Positions 33,386-40,796 of a DNA stretch of 47,036 bases are shown one piece after another. The notes under the pieces are model-generated. The model searched no databases. It saw only the letters and a list, made by a program, of their open reading frames with translations, and was not told where the DNA came from. A program made the translations under genes and the position numbers. The number at the start of each line of letters is the position of its first letter. The first letter of the stretch is position 1. Origin of the DNA: Candidatus Iainarchaeum sp. (GTDB lineage: Archaea > Iainarchaeota > Iainarchaeia > Iainarchaeales > JAFCCW01); assembly GCA_017609985.1 (NCBI GenBank), contig JAFCCW010000008.1:1-47036 (forward strand), in the 5' to 3' direction.

Positions 33386-35197
33386 AACAGAAGCCGCAAG
33401 GGCTATTTGATAAATCTTTTTTTCTTGTCCTGTGAATCGGATTGCTGAAAGCAACAGTGCAGTTACTGACAGGATAAAGAGAACAGTTGCTGTGGGAATT
33501 CCTCTTTCTGCAGATGTCTGAAGAAATGTGTTGTGTGCGTTTTTTGGAATGCTATCATTTTCTTCAATTTCCGCAAAACTTTTAGAAAAGCTTCCAATTC
33601 CTTTTCCCAGCCAGGGGGATTCAAGTGTCATCTGCCCTGCAAGTTCCCAAATCTCAAGCCTTTTAAGGTCTGAAGCCCTGGTTTCCCTGAAAATCCTCTG
33701 GAAGAATGAGTTGAAAAGCAGGGTTGAGTCAAGAGGCTCTGTTTCTTCTTCACTGTAAACTTCAATCTCCCTTACTGCAGCAAAAGGTTCTTTTCTTTCT
33801 CCCTCTGTTTCCACTGATATTCTGACAAACCTTGCTTCCCTGCATCCAACTCCCACTTTCTCAAAAGAAAGGGATGGAACGTTCAAAGTCCGCTTTGCTG
33901 CTGCTTCAAATTTTTTTCCGTCTGTTGAAAGCCAGACCGACAGGCTGTTAACTTTGCTGAGCCTGCCGCTTGAAAAAATCACAAAAACCTTGCTAATGCT
34001 GTGGACAGAGCCAAGGTCTATTGTAAGTTTTTCTCCTGACGACAGCCACGCCCATTCGTCTGAAACAATTTTGCCGTCTGTTACATAAACATTGTCTGTA
34101 TCGTATCCCTGTGAAGTCTCAAAGCTGTACTCTTTTCCAAGTGCGAGGTTCTTCATCTTGGCAGGGATTATCCCGTTGAATGAAATCTTTTCCCCTGCAA
34201 GCGGATCTATCCCTCTTTCATAGAGGTCGCTGCTTTCAGGAACAGAGTTCTTCTCAACAAGCCCCTGAAATCCAAGAAAGAGCCCTGTGCCGAGCAAAAC
34301 CATTACCACAAGCCCTGCTGCAAGCACTACTCTCCTTAGCTTCCTACTGGTGAAAAAAGAGCTTGCCTTGAGTGCGGCAAGTACAATAAGCGAGAATGCA
34401 AGTGCAATCAGTGCAGCCCTTGAATAAGTGTAAAGCAGAGCAAGCAAAACAAACAACAAAGGAAATGCAAGCGCAATCCTTTCCTTTTTTTCAGCAAACA
34501 TCATTGCCGAAATAATCATTGAAGCTCCTGCAGCAAGACAGAACGCAAGCGAGTTAACATATTCAAAGAGCATTGATTCCCTTATTATTTCAGAAAAGCC
34601 AAGTGCTGCGGAGAGCCCGCCACCTGAATAGGAAAGATTGTGCCCCAGCACTTCAAAGAACGCCACTGAAAAAACCATTAAAATCACTGCCATGATTGCT
34701 TTTTTCAGTCTCTGCACAGAATTAATAGTGTCTGCTGCCATAAAGAAGGCAAGGACGCCAGCTGAAATGTTTGCAAATAAAAGAAGCTGCTGCACGGCAA
34801 GCTCCTGCCTGAATGAAAATACAAAGGCTGCCAGTGAGAAAAAGAAGTAAAGCAAAACAAGCGTTCCAAACCTTATTTCTTCCCCCTGCTTTTTTTCTCT
34901 GATATTCGCGGCAATCCAGCCAATAGTACTGGAAAAAACAACAAGCACAATTCCTGAAATTTTTGCCATTGCTGATGGAAACCCTATTTCCGGAAAGAAA
35001 GGAGCCAAAACTATTATTGAAAGAAGCCCGTAAAATGGTTTTTTGTAGGAGAGAACTATAAACGCTATTGCTGCCGTGCCAAACAGTACAGGGCTGTTGG
35101 AAAAAGCAACTGCTGCTGCAACAGCTCCTGAGAGCAGGACTATGAAGGCAACCAGCAAAAAATTTTCCAAAACACGGAACGCGCCTGATTTGACCAT
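33167..35197 (-). CDS. Wzy/O-antigen ligase family protein with inserted discoidin-like domain
   Basis: The protein has 676 residues from the ATG at 35197 (track TTG 35212). About 12 membrane segments and the Wzy_C core are present: YTYSRAALIALAF, RLEIWELAGQMTLESPWLGKGIGSF, and HNTFLQTSAERGIPTA. Between a hydrophobic helix and that core lies an extra segment of about 165 residues (about 335-500). It looks like an F5/8 type C (discoidin) domain: NLALGKEYSFET, VTDGKIVSDEWAW, EKLTIDLGSVHSISKV, WLSTDGKKFEAA, ARFVRISVETEG, AVREIEVYSE. Such domains bind carbohydrate, so the insertion could hold the glycan or its acceptor. The C-terminus is antisense to the other Wzy-like gene for 219 bp. It is the last gene of a minus-strand glycan operon. 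Confidence 0.82.
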   Translation of the reverse strand: MVKSGAFRVLENFLLVAFIVLLSGAVAAAVAFSNSPVLFGTAAIAFIVLSYKKPFYGLLSIIVLAPFFPEIGFPSAMAKISGIVLVVFSSTIGWIAANIREKKQGEEIRFGTLVLLYFFFSLAAFVFSFRQELAVQQLLLFANISAGVLAFFMAADTINSVQRLKKAIMAVILMVFSVAFFEVLGHNLSYSGGGLSAALGFSEIIRESMLFEYVNSLAFCLAAGASMIISAMMFAEKKERIALAFPLLFVLLALLYTYSRAALIALAFSLIVLAALKASSFFTSRKLRRVVLAAGLVVMVLLGTGLFLGFQGLVEKNSVPESSDLYERGIDPLAGEKISFNGIIPAKMKNLALGKEYSFETSQGYDTDNVYVTDGKIVSDEWAWLSSGEKLTIDLGSVHSISKVFVIFSSGRLSKVNSLSVWLSTDGKKFEAAAKRTLNVPSLSFEKVGVGCREARFVRISVETEGERKEPFAAVREIEVYSEEETEPLDSTLLFNSFFQRIFRETRASDLKRLEIWELAGQMTLESPWLGKGIGSFSKSFAEIEENDSIPKNAHNTFLQTSAERGIPTATVLFILSVTALLLSAIRFTGQEKKIYQIALAASVSFLTVFLVHGLFEDLLFFEKISVLFWCFLGIVSATIFLSRERGHGYGESKKEPEKLFVDYTQKKHADQKSNQ

Positions 35198-35222
35198 ACT
35201 GCTATAACGCAATTGTTATTTA

Positions 35223-35759
35223 TTAAATTTCTTGTTTTTCCTTTTCTTGTTTTTTTCGCCCAATCTTTTTTCTTTTTCTCGCAGGATTTCCTGCAAAAAG
35301 AGTATCCTGCGGAACATCTTTTGTCACCACCGCTCCTGCCCCGATCACTGCGCCAGATCCAACCCTGACGCCGGGAAGGATTATTGCTCTTGCCCCAATC
35401 CAGACATTGTCGCCAATCACAACCTTGTTTGTCCTGCTGTTCTGATAGTCGGGATAGCAATGGTTTTCAGTGATAACCATTACATCCGGCCCCATTATCA
35501 CATTCTTTCCAATCCTTATTTTTCTTCCAATTCGCGCATTTCTTCCGATTCCTGAAAAATCCCCTATCTTAAGAGAGAATGGAATGACTGCTCCCTTCTC
35601 AATGTTCACGCCTTTGCCAACCTTTTCTGCAAACCCTCTTGCAGTGTTTCTCCTGAACCATCCTGAACCGAACGAGTAAGGCTTTGATGAGCTGGGAAGG
35701 TGCCTTGCAAAAAGATTGTAGGCTAACCAGAAAAAATATCTCTTCAGCGAATGCTTCAT
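35223..35759 (-). CDS. Left-handed beta-helix acyl/acetyltransferase (WcaF/WbbJ-like)
   Basis: The protein has 178 residues. Hexapeptide repeats run from about residue 45 to 155 ([81 protein letters not shown]). The catalytic His lies in the loop ITENHCYPD. The ending [13 protein letters not shown] is the usual C-terminal element. It likely acetylates a sugar of the surface glycan using acetyl-CoA in the cytoplasm. The C-terminal tail is Lys-rich. The ATG overlaps the stop of the upstream glycosyltransferase remnant by 4 bp, and the Wzy-like gene starts 25 bp after it, all on the minus strand. Confidence 0.9.
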   Translation of the reverse strand: MKHSLKRYFFWLAYNLFARHLPSSSKPYSFGSGWFRRNTARGFAEKVGKGVNIEKGAVIPFSLKIGDFSGIGRNARIGRKIRIGKNVIMGPDVMVITENHCYPDYQNSRTNKVVIGDNVWIGARAIILPGVRVGSGAVIGAGAVVTKDVPQDTLFAGNPARKRKKIGRKKQEKEKQEI

Positions 35760-36827
35760 TGCCTTTTCCCATCCTTCAAATTCCTTTCATAGATAGCTTC
35801 ACTGTAAACCTTTGCAATCCTTTCCGCATTCTCTTTCCAGTAAAGTCTTTTCTCTTTAATCTTTTCCTCAGCATTTTTTCCAAGCCTTTCAGCAAGCTTT
35901 TTGTTCCCGAGAATCATTAAAATCTTTTCACTCATCTCTGCATTGTTTCCCGCTTCAAACAACAGTCCCTCTTTTTTGTCTTTAATCATTTCCCTATTGC
36001 TTTCAATTCCGCTTGCTGCAATCGGACATCTGCAGGCCATTGCCTCCAACAGAGCGACAGAGTTTCCCTCTGAATAGCTTGGCAGGACAAAAACATCTGC
36101 AGACCTCATCCACTCACCTATTTCTTTGTGTGACTTTTTCCCGACAGCGTTAACTCCCTCCACACCTTTAGCAATATTTCTGTTTCCCCTTCCAACAAGC
36201 CATATTTCTGTTTTTTTAGGAAGGCTTTGTGCGAATTCCAAAAGGTCAAGAACTCCCTTTTCCTTAAGCAGGTTTCCCACAAAAACCACTGCTTTGCTTT
36301 CCCGCGGAATCCCTGTTTTCTCTCTTGCCTTCTCTTTGCTTCCTGCTCTGAAAACAGATTTGTCAACACCGTTCCTGGTTTGCGCATGACAGGGATTTTT
36401 TCACAACAATCCTTTCTCCAAAACCTTTTTTTGGAAGAACAAGCAGGTCGCTTCCAAGGCACTGCAACACAACCGGAACACCGGCAAGTCCAGCAATCCA
36501 TTCCACTGCAAGGCTTAATGGTCCTGCCATGTTGACATGAATAACATCAGCATTGGTTTTATTTACTGCTCTGAGCACGGGCTTGAAAAGAAAGACAAAG
36601 CAGTTTACAGCCTTTGCCAACCCACTGCCAGGAAGTGGAAAATATTTTGGGAAAGCAACCCTGATGCTTTCATGCTCCAGCACCTGTTGTTTTCCGTTTA
36701 AGGGCCTTGGGCTGAGCACAACAACTTTGTGCTTTTTCGCAAGCTCTTCAACCTGCCTTAATGCAAAAATGCTTCCAGAAAGATTCTCGCTGTCCGGAAA
36801 GCCGTATGAAACAAACAGAACGTTCAA
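35756..36827 (-). pseudogene. GT4 glycosyltransferase gene split by frameshift and probable deletion
   Basis: Two ORFs on the minus strand together make one GT4 protein. The N-terminal part (36363-36827) has the donor-side Rossmann half (MNVLFVSYGFPDSENLSGS, ADVIHVNMAGPLSL, QCLGSDLLVLPKKGFGERIVVKKSL) and then ends in a stop. The C-terminal frame (35756 to about 36376) resumes just before RNGVDKSVF and continues with AVVFVGNLLKEKGVLDLL, SADVFVLPSYSEGNSVALLEAMACRCPIAASG, which are canonical GT4 blocks. Between KKSL and NGVD only about five codons remain where the family has about 30 more residues (the AD-VI-S segment), so a deletion as well as a frame change seems likely at about 36374-36400. 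It keeps ATGA overlaps with both neighbours. A real inactivation or an assembly error are both possible. Confidence 0.75.
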
Positions 36828-37990
36828 GAAACCACCTTTTTTTCCAAAACAGCTTCAACTATTTCTGCAAACTCTTTTGCCTTTTCAGACTTTGAAAAAT
36901 TTTTCATAACATGCTCTGCACTGTTTCTTCCCAGTCTCTCCATTTGTTTTCTGTCTGAAAGCATTTTGAGTATTGCTTTTGATATCTTTATCGGGGTCTT
37001 TTCCGCGACCACAATTCCAGCTCCAGCCTCTTTAACAAGCTCTGCTGTTTCACCTTTTCCAGCGAAAATCACAGGAAGACCGCTTGCCATGTAGTCAAGA
37101 ACCTTTACTGCAAGAATTGCCTTTTCTGATTTTCTCTCTTTTAGAACGTCAATGCCAATGTCTGCTTTCCAAAATATTTTTCTGAGTTTTTCATGGTTAA
37201 TCTGGTCCAAGAGCAGGGTGTTCTCTATATTCATTCCCTTAATTTTTTTAGACAACCTTGCTTTTTTGAATCCTTTTCCAACAAGCAAAAATCTGGCTTT
37301 TCCCTTAAGCAGTTTCGCGGTTTCAACAATAGTATCAGGGTCATGAATCAACCCCATTGCTCCTGCATAAATAATCACTGCCTCTTCTGGTTTTTTGTGC
37401 CAGGTTTTGGATTTTTTATTTTCGGGATAGAAACTTTCTGTATCAGAGCCATTGTATACAACTCTTATTTTTTCGGCTTCCGCTCCAGCCTCTGTTAGAA
37501 TCTTTTTGAATGCATTTGTCACTGTGACTGTTTTCTCAGATTCTCTGATAAAAAAGTTTCTTGCTTTCTTCAAAAATGAAGCAGTTCTCTTCCCAATCTT
37601 TTTCTCTTCTTCAAGATATTCAATCTGCGTGTCAGCAATCACAAGAACATATTTTTTTCCAAAAAGCTTTTTCATTGCCAAGCCGAGAAATCCCATTCCC
37701 GGAAAAGATGATTCCACCACAAGCAAGTCCTGTTCAAAAAAAAGCACTGAAAGAAATGCCCTCACAAGAAAAACAGTTTGACAGGCAATATTTGAAAAGA
37801 GCGATTTGCTTTCCAGAAAGCAGTCCAGCCTTTCAATTTTTATATTTCCAAGCCTATCCTCTCCAGGCACTCCTGTGAAAACAGTTACTTCATAGCCTCT
37901 TTCAGAAAGCTCTTTTGAATAGGAAAAAATTCTTGAGGCTGCCGCGCCTGAAGCCGGCGGGTAATATCTGCTCACAATCGCTATTTTCAC
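36824..37990 (-). CDS. GT4 family glycosyltransferase
   Basis: The protein has 388 residues if it starts at the GTG at 37990, giving the typical opening MKIAIVSRYYPPASGAAASR. A TATA box (38021-38028) lies downstream of the track ATG (38035), so that ATG would not be transcribed. GT4 landmarks are the N-terminal GxxxxR loop, LLVVESSFPGMGFLGLA, VVYNGSDTESFYP, AVIIYAGAMGLIHDPDTIVE, GKGFKKARL, and the nucleotide-sugar site ILAVKVLDYMASGLPVIFAGKGETAELV (an E-x7-E-like region with variation). It is the first gene of the minus operon leading through the broken GT4, the acetyltransferase and the second Wzy-like protein. Donor and linkage are unknown. Confidence 0.88.
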   Translation of the reverse strand: MKIAIVSRYYPPASGAAASRIFSYSKELSERGYEVTVFTGVPGEDRLGNIKIERLDCFLESKSLFSNIACQTVFLVRAFLSVLFFEQDLLVVESSFPGMGFLGLAMKKLFGKKYVLVIADTQIEYLEEEKKIGKRTASFLKKARNFFIRESEKTVTVTNAFKKILTEAGAEAEKIRVVYNGSDTESFYPENKKSKTWHKKPEEAVIIYAGAMGLIHDPDTIVETAKLLKGKARFLLVGKGFKKARLSKKIKGMNIENTLLLDQINHEKLRKIFWKADIGIDVLKERKSEKAILAVKVLDYMASGLPVIFAGKGETAELVKEAGAGIVVAEKTPIKISKAILKMLSDRKQMERLGRNSAEHVMKNFSKSEKAKEFAEIVEAVLEKKVVS

Positions 37991-38020
37991 TCTAATCCAA
38001 TACATCAAAGCAGGAAGTGG

Positions 38021-38028
38021 TTTAAATA
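38021..38028 (-). promoter_or_regulatory. TATA box of the minus-strand glycan operon
   Basis: Minus-strand TATTTAAA is centred 26 nt before about 37998 and 34 nt before the GTG at 37990. It decides the start choice for the GT4 gene. Confidence 0.55.
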
Positions 38029-38100
38029 CATTCATGTGCCTTGTTTTTACTGGATGCTGGGCATCAGCTTAGTTGTGGAAAAGAGGGTTGCATTAGCCAT

Positions 38101-38131
38101 AAAAAAAGCAGCCTTGCAGACTGCAAAGGCT
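38101..38131 (-). terminator. Orphan hairpin plus T7 on the minus strand
   Basis: On the minus strand AGCCTTTGCA-GTC-TGCAAGGCT forms a 9-bp stem with one bulge, followed by GC and seven T. It resembles a bacterial intrinsic terminator. No minus-strand gene lies upstream of it; it sits between two divergent glycosyltransferase genes. Confidence 0.4.
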
Positions 38132-38170
38132 CTTCTTTTGAATAAATCACTTTTTCTCACAGGCAAGCTG

Positions 38171-38180
38171 TTTAAAAAAT
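38171..38180 (+). promoter_or_regulatory. TATA box for the GT4-epimerase unit
   Basis: TTTAAAAAAT is centred about 33 nt before the ATG at 38208, predicting a leader of about 7 nt. Confidence 0.5.
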
Positions 38181-38207
38181 CTTTATGGCATTTTCTAATT
38201 GGTTTGA

Positions 38208-39323
38208 ATGAAAATAGCAATGCTCTTGGCAAAGCAGCTCTGCTATGATGGCAGGGTAACAAAAGAGGCAAAGAGCCTTTTGCGCAATGGCTTTGAAGTC
38301 AAGGTTCTTGAATGGAATCGCTCTGGTTTAATCAGCCCCCTATCCCAGATTAAAACAAAAACATTTTTGCTTCGCACACTGCACAGGAAATGGAAAAGGA
38401 ATTCTTTTGCATTTCTTGCCTTCTGGTTCTGGTGTTTTTTCTCACTTCTGCGCGAAGACTTTGATGCTGTTCACTGTCATGACCTTGACACTCTTTTCCC
38501 TGGATTGCTTGCTGCAAAGATTAAGCGCAGAAAGCTTGTTTTTGATGCTCATGAGCATTATCCAAGCATGATTTCAGGGCAGAGCAGGCTTGCGGGAAAG
38601 CTTGCGCTTTATTTTGAAAAGCTTTTAATTGGGAGGGCTGACATTGTCATATCTGCATCTGAAGACAGGAAGGCACTTTTCAAAGAAGAGGGTGCAAAAA
38701 AACTTGTAGTTATTGACAATCGTGCTATAGTTGAAGACTTTTCAGCTCCGATTGGAATTCTTGCAAATTTCAAAAGAAAAATTTCCAGCACTAATTTTTT
38801 AGTACTTTACATCGGCGGCTTGAATCCGGGGCGTTCTCTGGAAGAGCTTGTTGATGCAGTTGGAAACATGAAGAGGGTTTCACTTTTTATTGCAGGCCCA
38901 GGCTCTATGAGTAAGCTCTTGGCAAAAAAAGCAAAAGCCATGCCTAATGTAAAAGTTTCAGGCCCAATCCCGTTTGAAAAGATTCCTGAATATTATGCAG
39001 TTGCAGATGTAATTCCGTTCATTCTTGAATTTAGCAACCTGAATAATGTGTTGTGTGCGCCGAACAAGGTTTTTGAGGCAGCTGTTGCTGGCAAACCGCT
39101 TATTGTTTCGCAAGGTTCCAAGGCAGAGAAGCTTGCAGAAGGTTTTTGTGTTGCCGTTGATTATGGAAACAAAATGCAGATTAAGCAAGTTCTTGAAAAA
39201 TTATCCGTGAACAAGAAATTTTATAATCGATTGAGTGCAAATGCTGTTCAGGCACGCGAAAAATTTAGCTGGAAAAATAAGAACGAGAAAACACTCTGTT
39301 CCCTGTATAGTTCCCTGCAATAG
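38208..39323 (+). CDS. GT4 family glycosyltransferase
   Basis: The protein has 371 residues. The N-terminal half opens with MKIAMLLAKQLCYDGRVTKEA, the DxRV form of many GT4 enzymes, and contains FDAVHCHDLDTLFPGLLAA and LVFDAHEHYPSM, where the His/Asp residues line the acceptor pocket. The C-terminal half has LVLYIGGLNPGRSLEELVDA, SLFIAGPGS, VSGPIPFEKIPEYYAVADVIPFI and the donor-site PNKVFEAAVAGKPLIVS (E-x7-E type is only partly kept). It probably acts on the cytoplasmic face in assembly of the glycan. It has its own TATA box. The next gene, UDP-GlcNAc 2-epimerase, also has one just after this stop. Confidence 0.88.
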   Translation: MKIAMLLAKQLCYDGRVTKEAKSLLRNGFEVKVLEWNRSGLISPLSQIKTKTFLLRTLHRKWKRNSFAFLAFWFWCFFSLLREDFDAVHCHDLDTLFPGLLAAKIKRRKLVFDAHEHYPSMISGQSRLAGKLALYFEKLLIGRADIVISASEDRKALFKEEGAKKLVVIDNRAIVEDFSAPIGILANFKRKISSTNFLVLYIGGLNPGRSLEELVDAVGNMKRVSLFIAGPGSMSKLLAKKAKAMPNVKVSGPIPFEKIPEYYAVADVIPFILEFSNLNNVLCAPNKVFEAAVAGKPLIVSQGSKAEKLAEGFCVAVDYGNKMQIKQVLEKLSVNKKFYNRLSANAVQAREKFSWKNKNEKTLCSLYSSLQ

Positions 39324-39343
39324 CAGAGTCTGATTTTGCAAGC

Positions 39344-39352
39344 AATATTTAT
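39344..39352 (+). promoter_or_regulatory. TATA box of the epimerase gene
   Basis: AATATTTAT is centred about 26-28 nt before the ATG at 39376, predicting a leaderless mRNA and excluding the TTG at 39352 in the track. Confidence 0.5.
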
Positions 39353-39375
39353 TGTTTTTCCATCTTATTTCTTGT

Positions 39376-40458
39376 ATGAAAATAGTGAGTATAGTTGGTG
39401 CAAGGCCGCATTTTATGAAATTGTTTCCTGTTTCTCAGGCACTGAAAAAAAGTGCTTTTGAACATGTTGTAGTTCATACTGGACAGCATTATAACAGAAA
39501 CCTTTCACAGTTTTTTTTTGAAGACCTTGGGCTTGATTTGCCAGAGTACAATCTTGGAGTAGGAAGTATGCCTCGCAATGACCAAATTAATATAGCAAGC
39601 AAAGCGATTCACCAGGTTCTCAAAAAAGAAAAGCCGGATTTAGTGCTTGTTTACGGGGATACAAATTCAACTCTTGCAGGCGCGCTTGCTGCCAGACACC
39701 AAAACATTTTCCTGGCTCATATTGAGGCAGGCTTAAGGAGTTTTGATCATTCTATGCCTGAAGAAATTAACCGGATTGAAACAGACAGGATTTCAACCCT
39801 TCTTTTTGCATCGGAAAAGTCAGGAATAGACAATATAATGTCAGAGCAACTTCTTGGAAACTCCTTTCTTGTAGGCGACCTTATGGTTGAATGTCTCATA
39901 AAAAACATTAAGAAGGCAAGCAATTCAGGAGTCATTGAAAATCTTGGTCTCGAAAAAAACAGTTTTGTCCTGTCTACTCTTCATCGCCCTTCAAATGTTG
40001 ATTCAAAACAGGTGCTTTCAGGAATAATTTCAGCGCTCTTGGAAATTTCGCAGGAACTGCCTGTTGTTCTTCCTGCGCACCCGAGGCTTGTTAAACATCT
40101 GAATGATTTCGGGCTTGGTAATTTTTCTTCACGCCTGAAACTAATTGAACCGCTTGGTTATCTTGATTTTATAAAACTTTTGTCTGAAACAGCTCTTGTA
40201 ATAACAGACTCAGGAAGTCTGCAGTCTGAATCAGCTTTTCTTGAAAAAAAATGTATAACTCTTCGCTATAATACTGAAAGACCGCTTAGTGTTGAAACAG
40301 GGTTTAACATTCTTGCAGGTAACAAGTCTGAGGCAATAAAACAGATTGTTGTCGAAGCTCTTAATTCAGAGTCAGAAAGCCTCAGAAAAATTCCGGAAGA
40401 ATGGGATGGCAAAGCAGCAAAAAGGATTGTTTCAGTTTTGGAGAAATTTGAAAAATGA
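39376..40458 (+). CDS. wecB: UDP-N-acetylglucosamine 2-epimerase (non-hydrolysing)
   Basis: The protein has 360 residues from the ATG at 39376, where the family start MKIVSIVGARPHFMKLFP begins; the track TTG is inside the promoter. It interconverts UDP-GlcNAc and UDP-ManNAc. Family residues are clear: VHTGQHYNRNLSQFFFEDL, LVYGDTNSTLAGALAA, HIEAGLRSFDHSMPEEINR with the catalytic Asp/Glu, STLHRPSNVD, ITDSGSLQSESAFLEKKCITLRYNTERP and E in the C-terminal VEALN. UDP-ManNAc would feed a ManNAc or ManNAcA-containing surface glycan; no UDP-ManNAc dehydrogenase is seen here. The stop is 3 bp from the 3' end of a convergent tRNA gene. Confidence 0.93.
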   Translation: MKIVSIVGARPHFMKLFPVSQALKKSAFEHVVVHTGQHYNRNLSQFFFEDLGLDLPEYNLGVGSMPRNDQINIASKAIHQVLKKEKPDLVLVYGDTNSTLAGALAARHQNIFLAHIEAGLRSFDHSMPEEINRIETDRISTLLFASEKSGIDNIMSEQLLGNSFLVGDLMVECLIKNIKKASNSGVIENLGLEKNSFVLSTLHRPSNVDSKQVLSGIISALLEISQELPVVLPAHPRLVKHLNDFGLGNFSSRLKLIEPLGYLDFIKLLSETALVITDSGSLQSESAFLEKKCITLRYNTERPLSVETGFNILAGNKSEAIKQIVVEALNSESESLRKIPEEWDGKAAKRIVSVLEKFEK

Positions 40459-40461
40459 ACA

Positions 40462-40534
40462 TGGGGCTGCCGAGAATCGAACTCGGGTCTGCACCCCCCG
40501 AAGGTGCGATGCTACCAGGCTACACCACAGTCCC
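40462..40534 (-). tRNA. tRNA-Pro(CGG), no encoded CCA
   Basis: The gene is 73 nt on the minus strand. The cloverleaf is acceptor GGGACTG/CAGCCCC, D-arm GTGT-AGCCTGGTA-GCAT, anticodon arm GCACC-TTCGGGG-GGTGC with anticodon CGG, a four-base variable loop AGAC, T-arm CCGAG-TTCGATT-CTCGG and discriminator A. Pair 4:69 is an A-C mismatch; G15-C48 and U8 are present. G37 is as expected for tRNA-Pro. The 3' CCA is not encoded. A TATA box lies about 110 nt upstream, leaving an unusually long leader with hairpins. No intron is seen. Confidence 0.93.
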
Positions 40535-40549
40535 AACTGTTTCGTCAGT

Positions 40550-40574
40550 CCCGATTCGAGCTTGCTCGAATGGG
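40550..40574 (-). other. Strong hairpin in the tRNA-Pro leader
   Basis: ATTCGAGC-TT-GCTCGAAT is a perfect 8-bp inverted repeat with a two-base loop, extended by CCC/GGG with one bulged base. It lies 16 nt upstream of the tRNA 5' end. A 6-bp inverted repeat (AGCCTG/CAGGCT, 40618-40641) and a GTTCGAAC palindrome (40589-40596) lie farther up the same leader. Confidence 0.5.
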
Positions 40575-40640
40575 CGCATTCAAACTTTGTTCGAACAGCG
40601 TGACACCGGAATACGTCAGCCTGCTCTTGATAGAACAGGC

Positions 40641-40650
40641 TATAAATATT
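40641..40650 (-). promoter_or_regulatory. TATA box upstream of tRNA-Pro
   Basis: Minus-strand AATATTTATA predicts transcription from about 40620, some 86 nt before the tRNA. Either the tRNA has a long processed leader or a separate small RNA starts here. Confidence 0.4.
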
Positions 40651-40741
40651 TGCGGAGTCGTGATTTTTTGTAAAGTGTGCCGTTAATATTTAATCCGTTG
40701 AGAACAGTTTATAATTGTTTTTTTCAGAATTTCAGCGATGC

Positions 40742-40752
40742 ATTTAAATATT
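40742..40752 (+). promoter_or_regulatory. pyrG TATA box
   Basis: ATTTAAATATT predicts transcription from about 40773, with a 24-nt leader containing GGGAG and GGAG before the ATG at 40797. Confidence 0.55.
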
Positions 40753-40796
40753 TGAAGCTCCTAATATAGGTCTATTTGTGTGGGAGTTAGGGAGTT

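Noticed and set aside
36118-36501. 127-aa minus ORF overlapping the broken GT4
   Set aside because: It is the third frame through the disrupted region; only a short stretch (EKIPVMR) resembles the missing segment and the rest is out of frame.
38036-38271. Small ORFs on both strands between the divergent GT4 genes
   Set aside because: No family similarity, overlap with promoter elements and a hairpin; they look like shadows.
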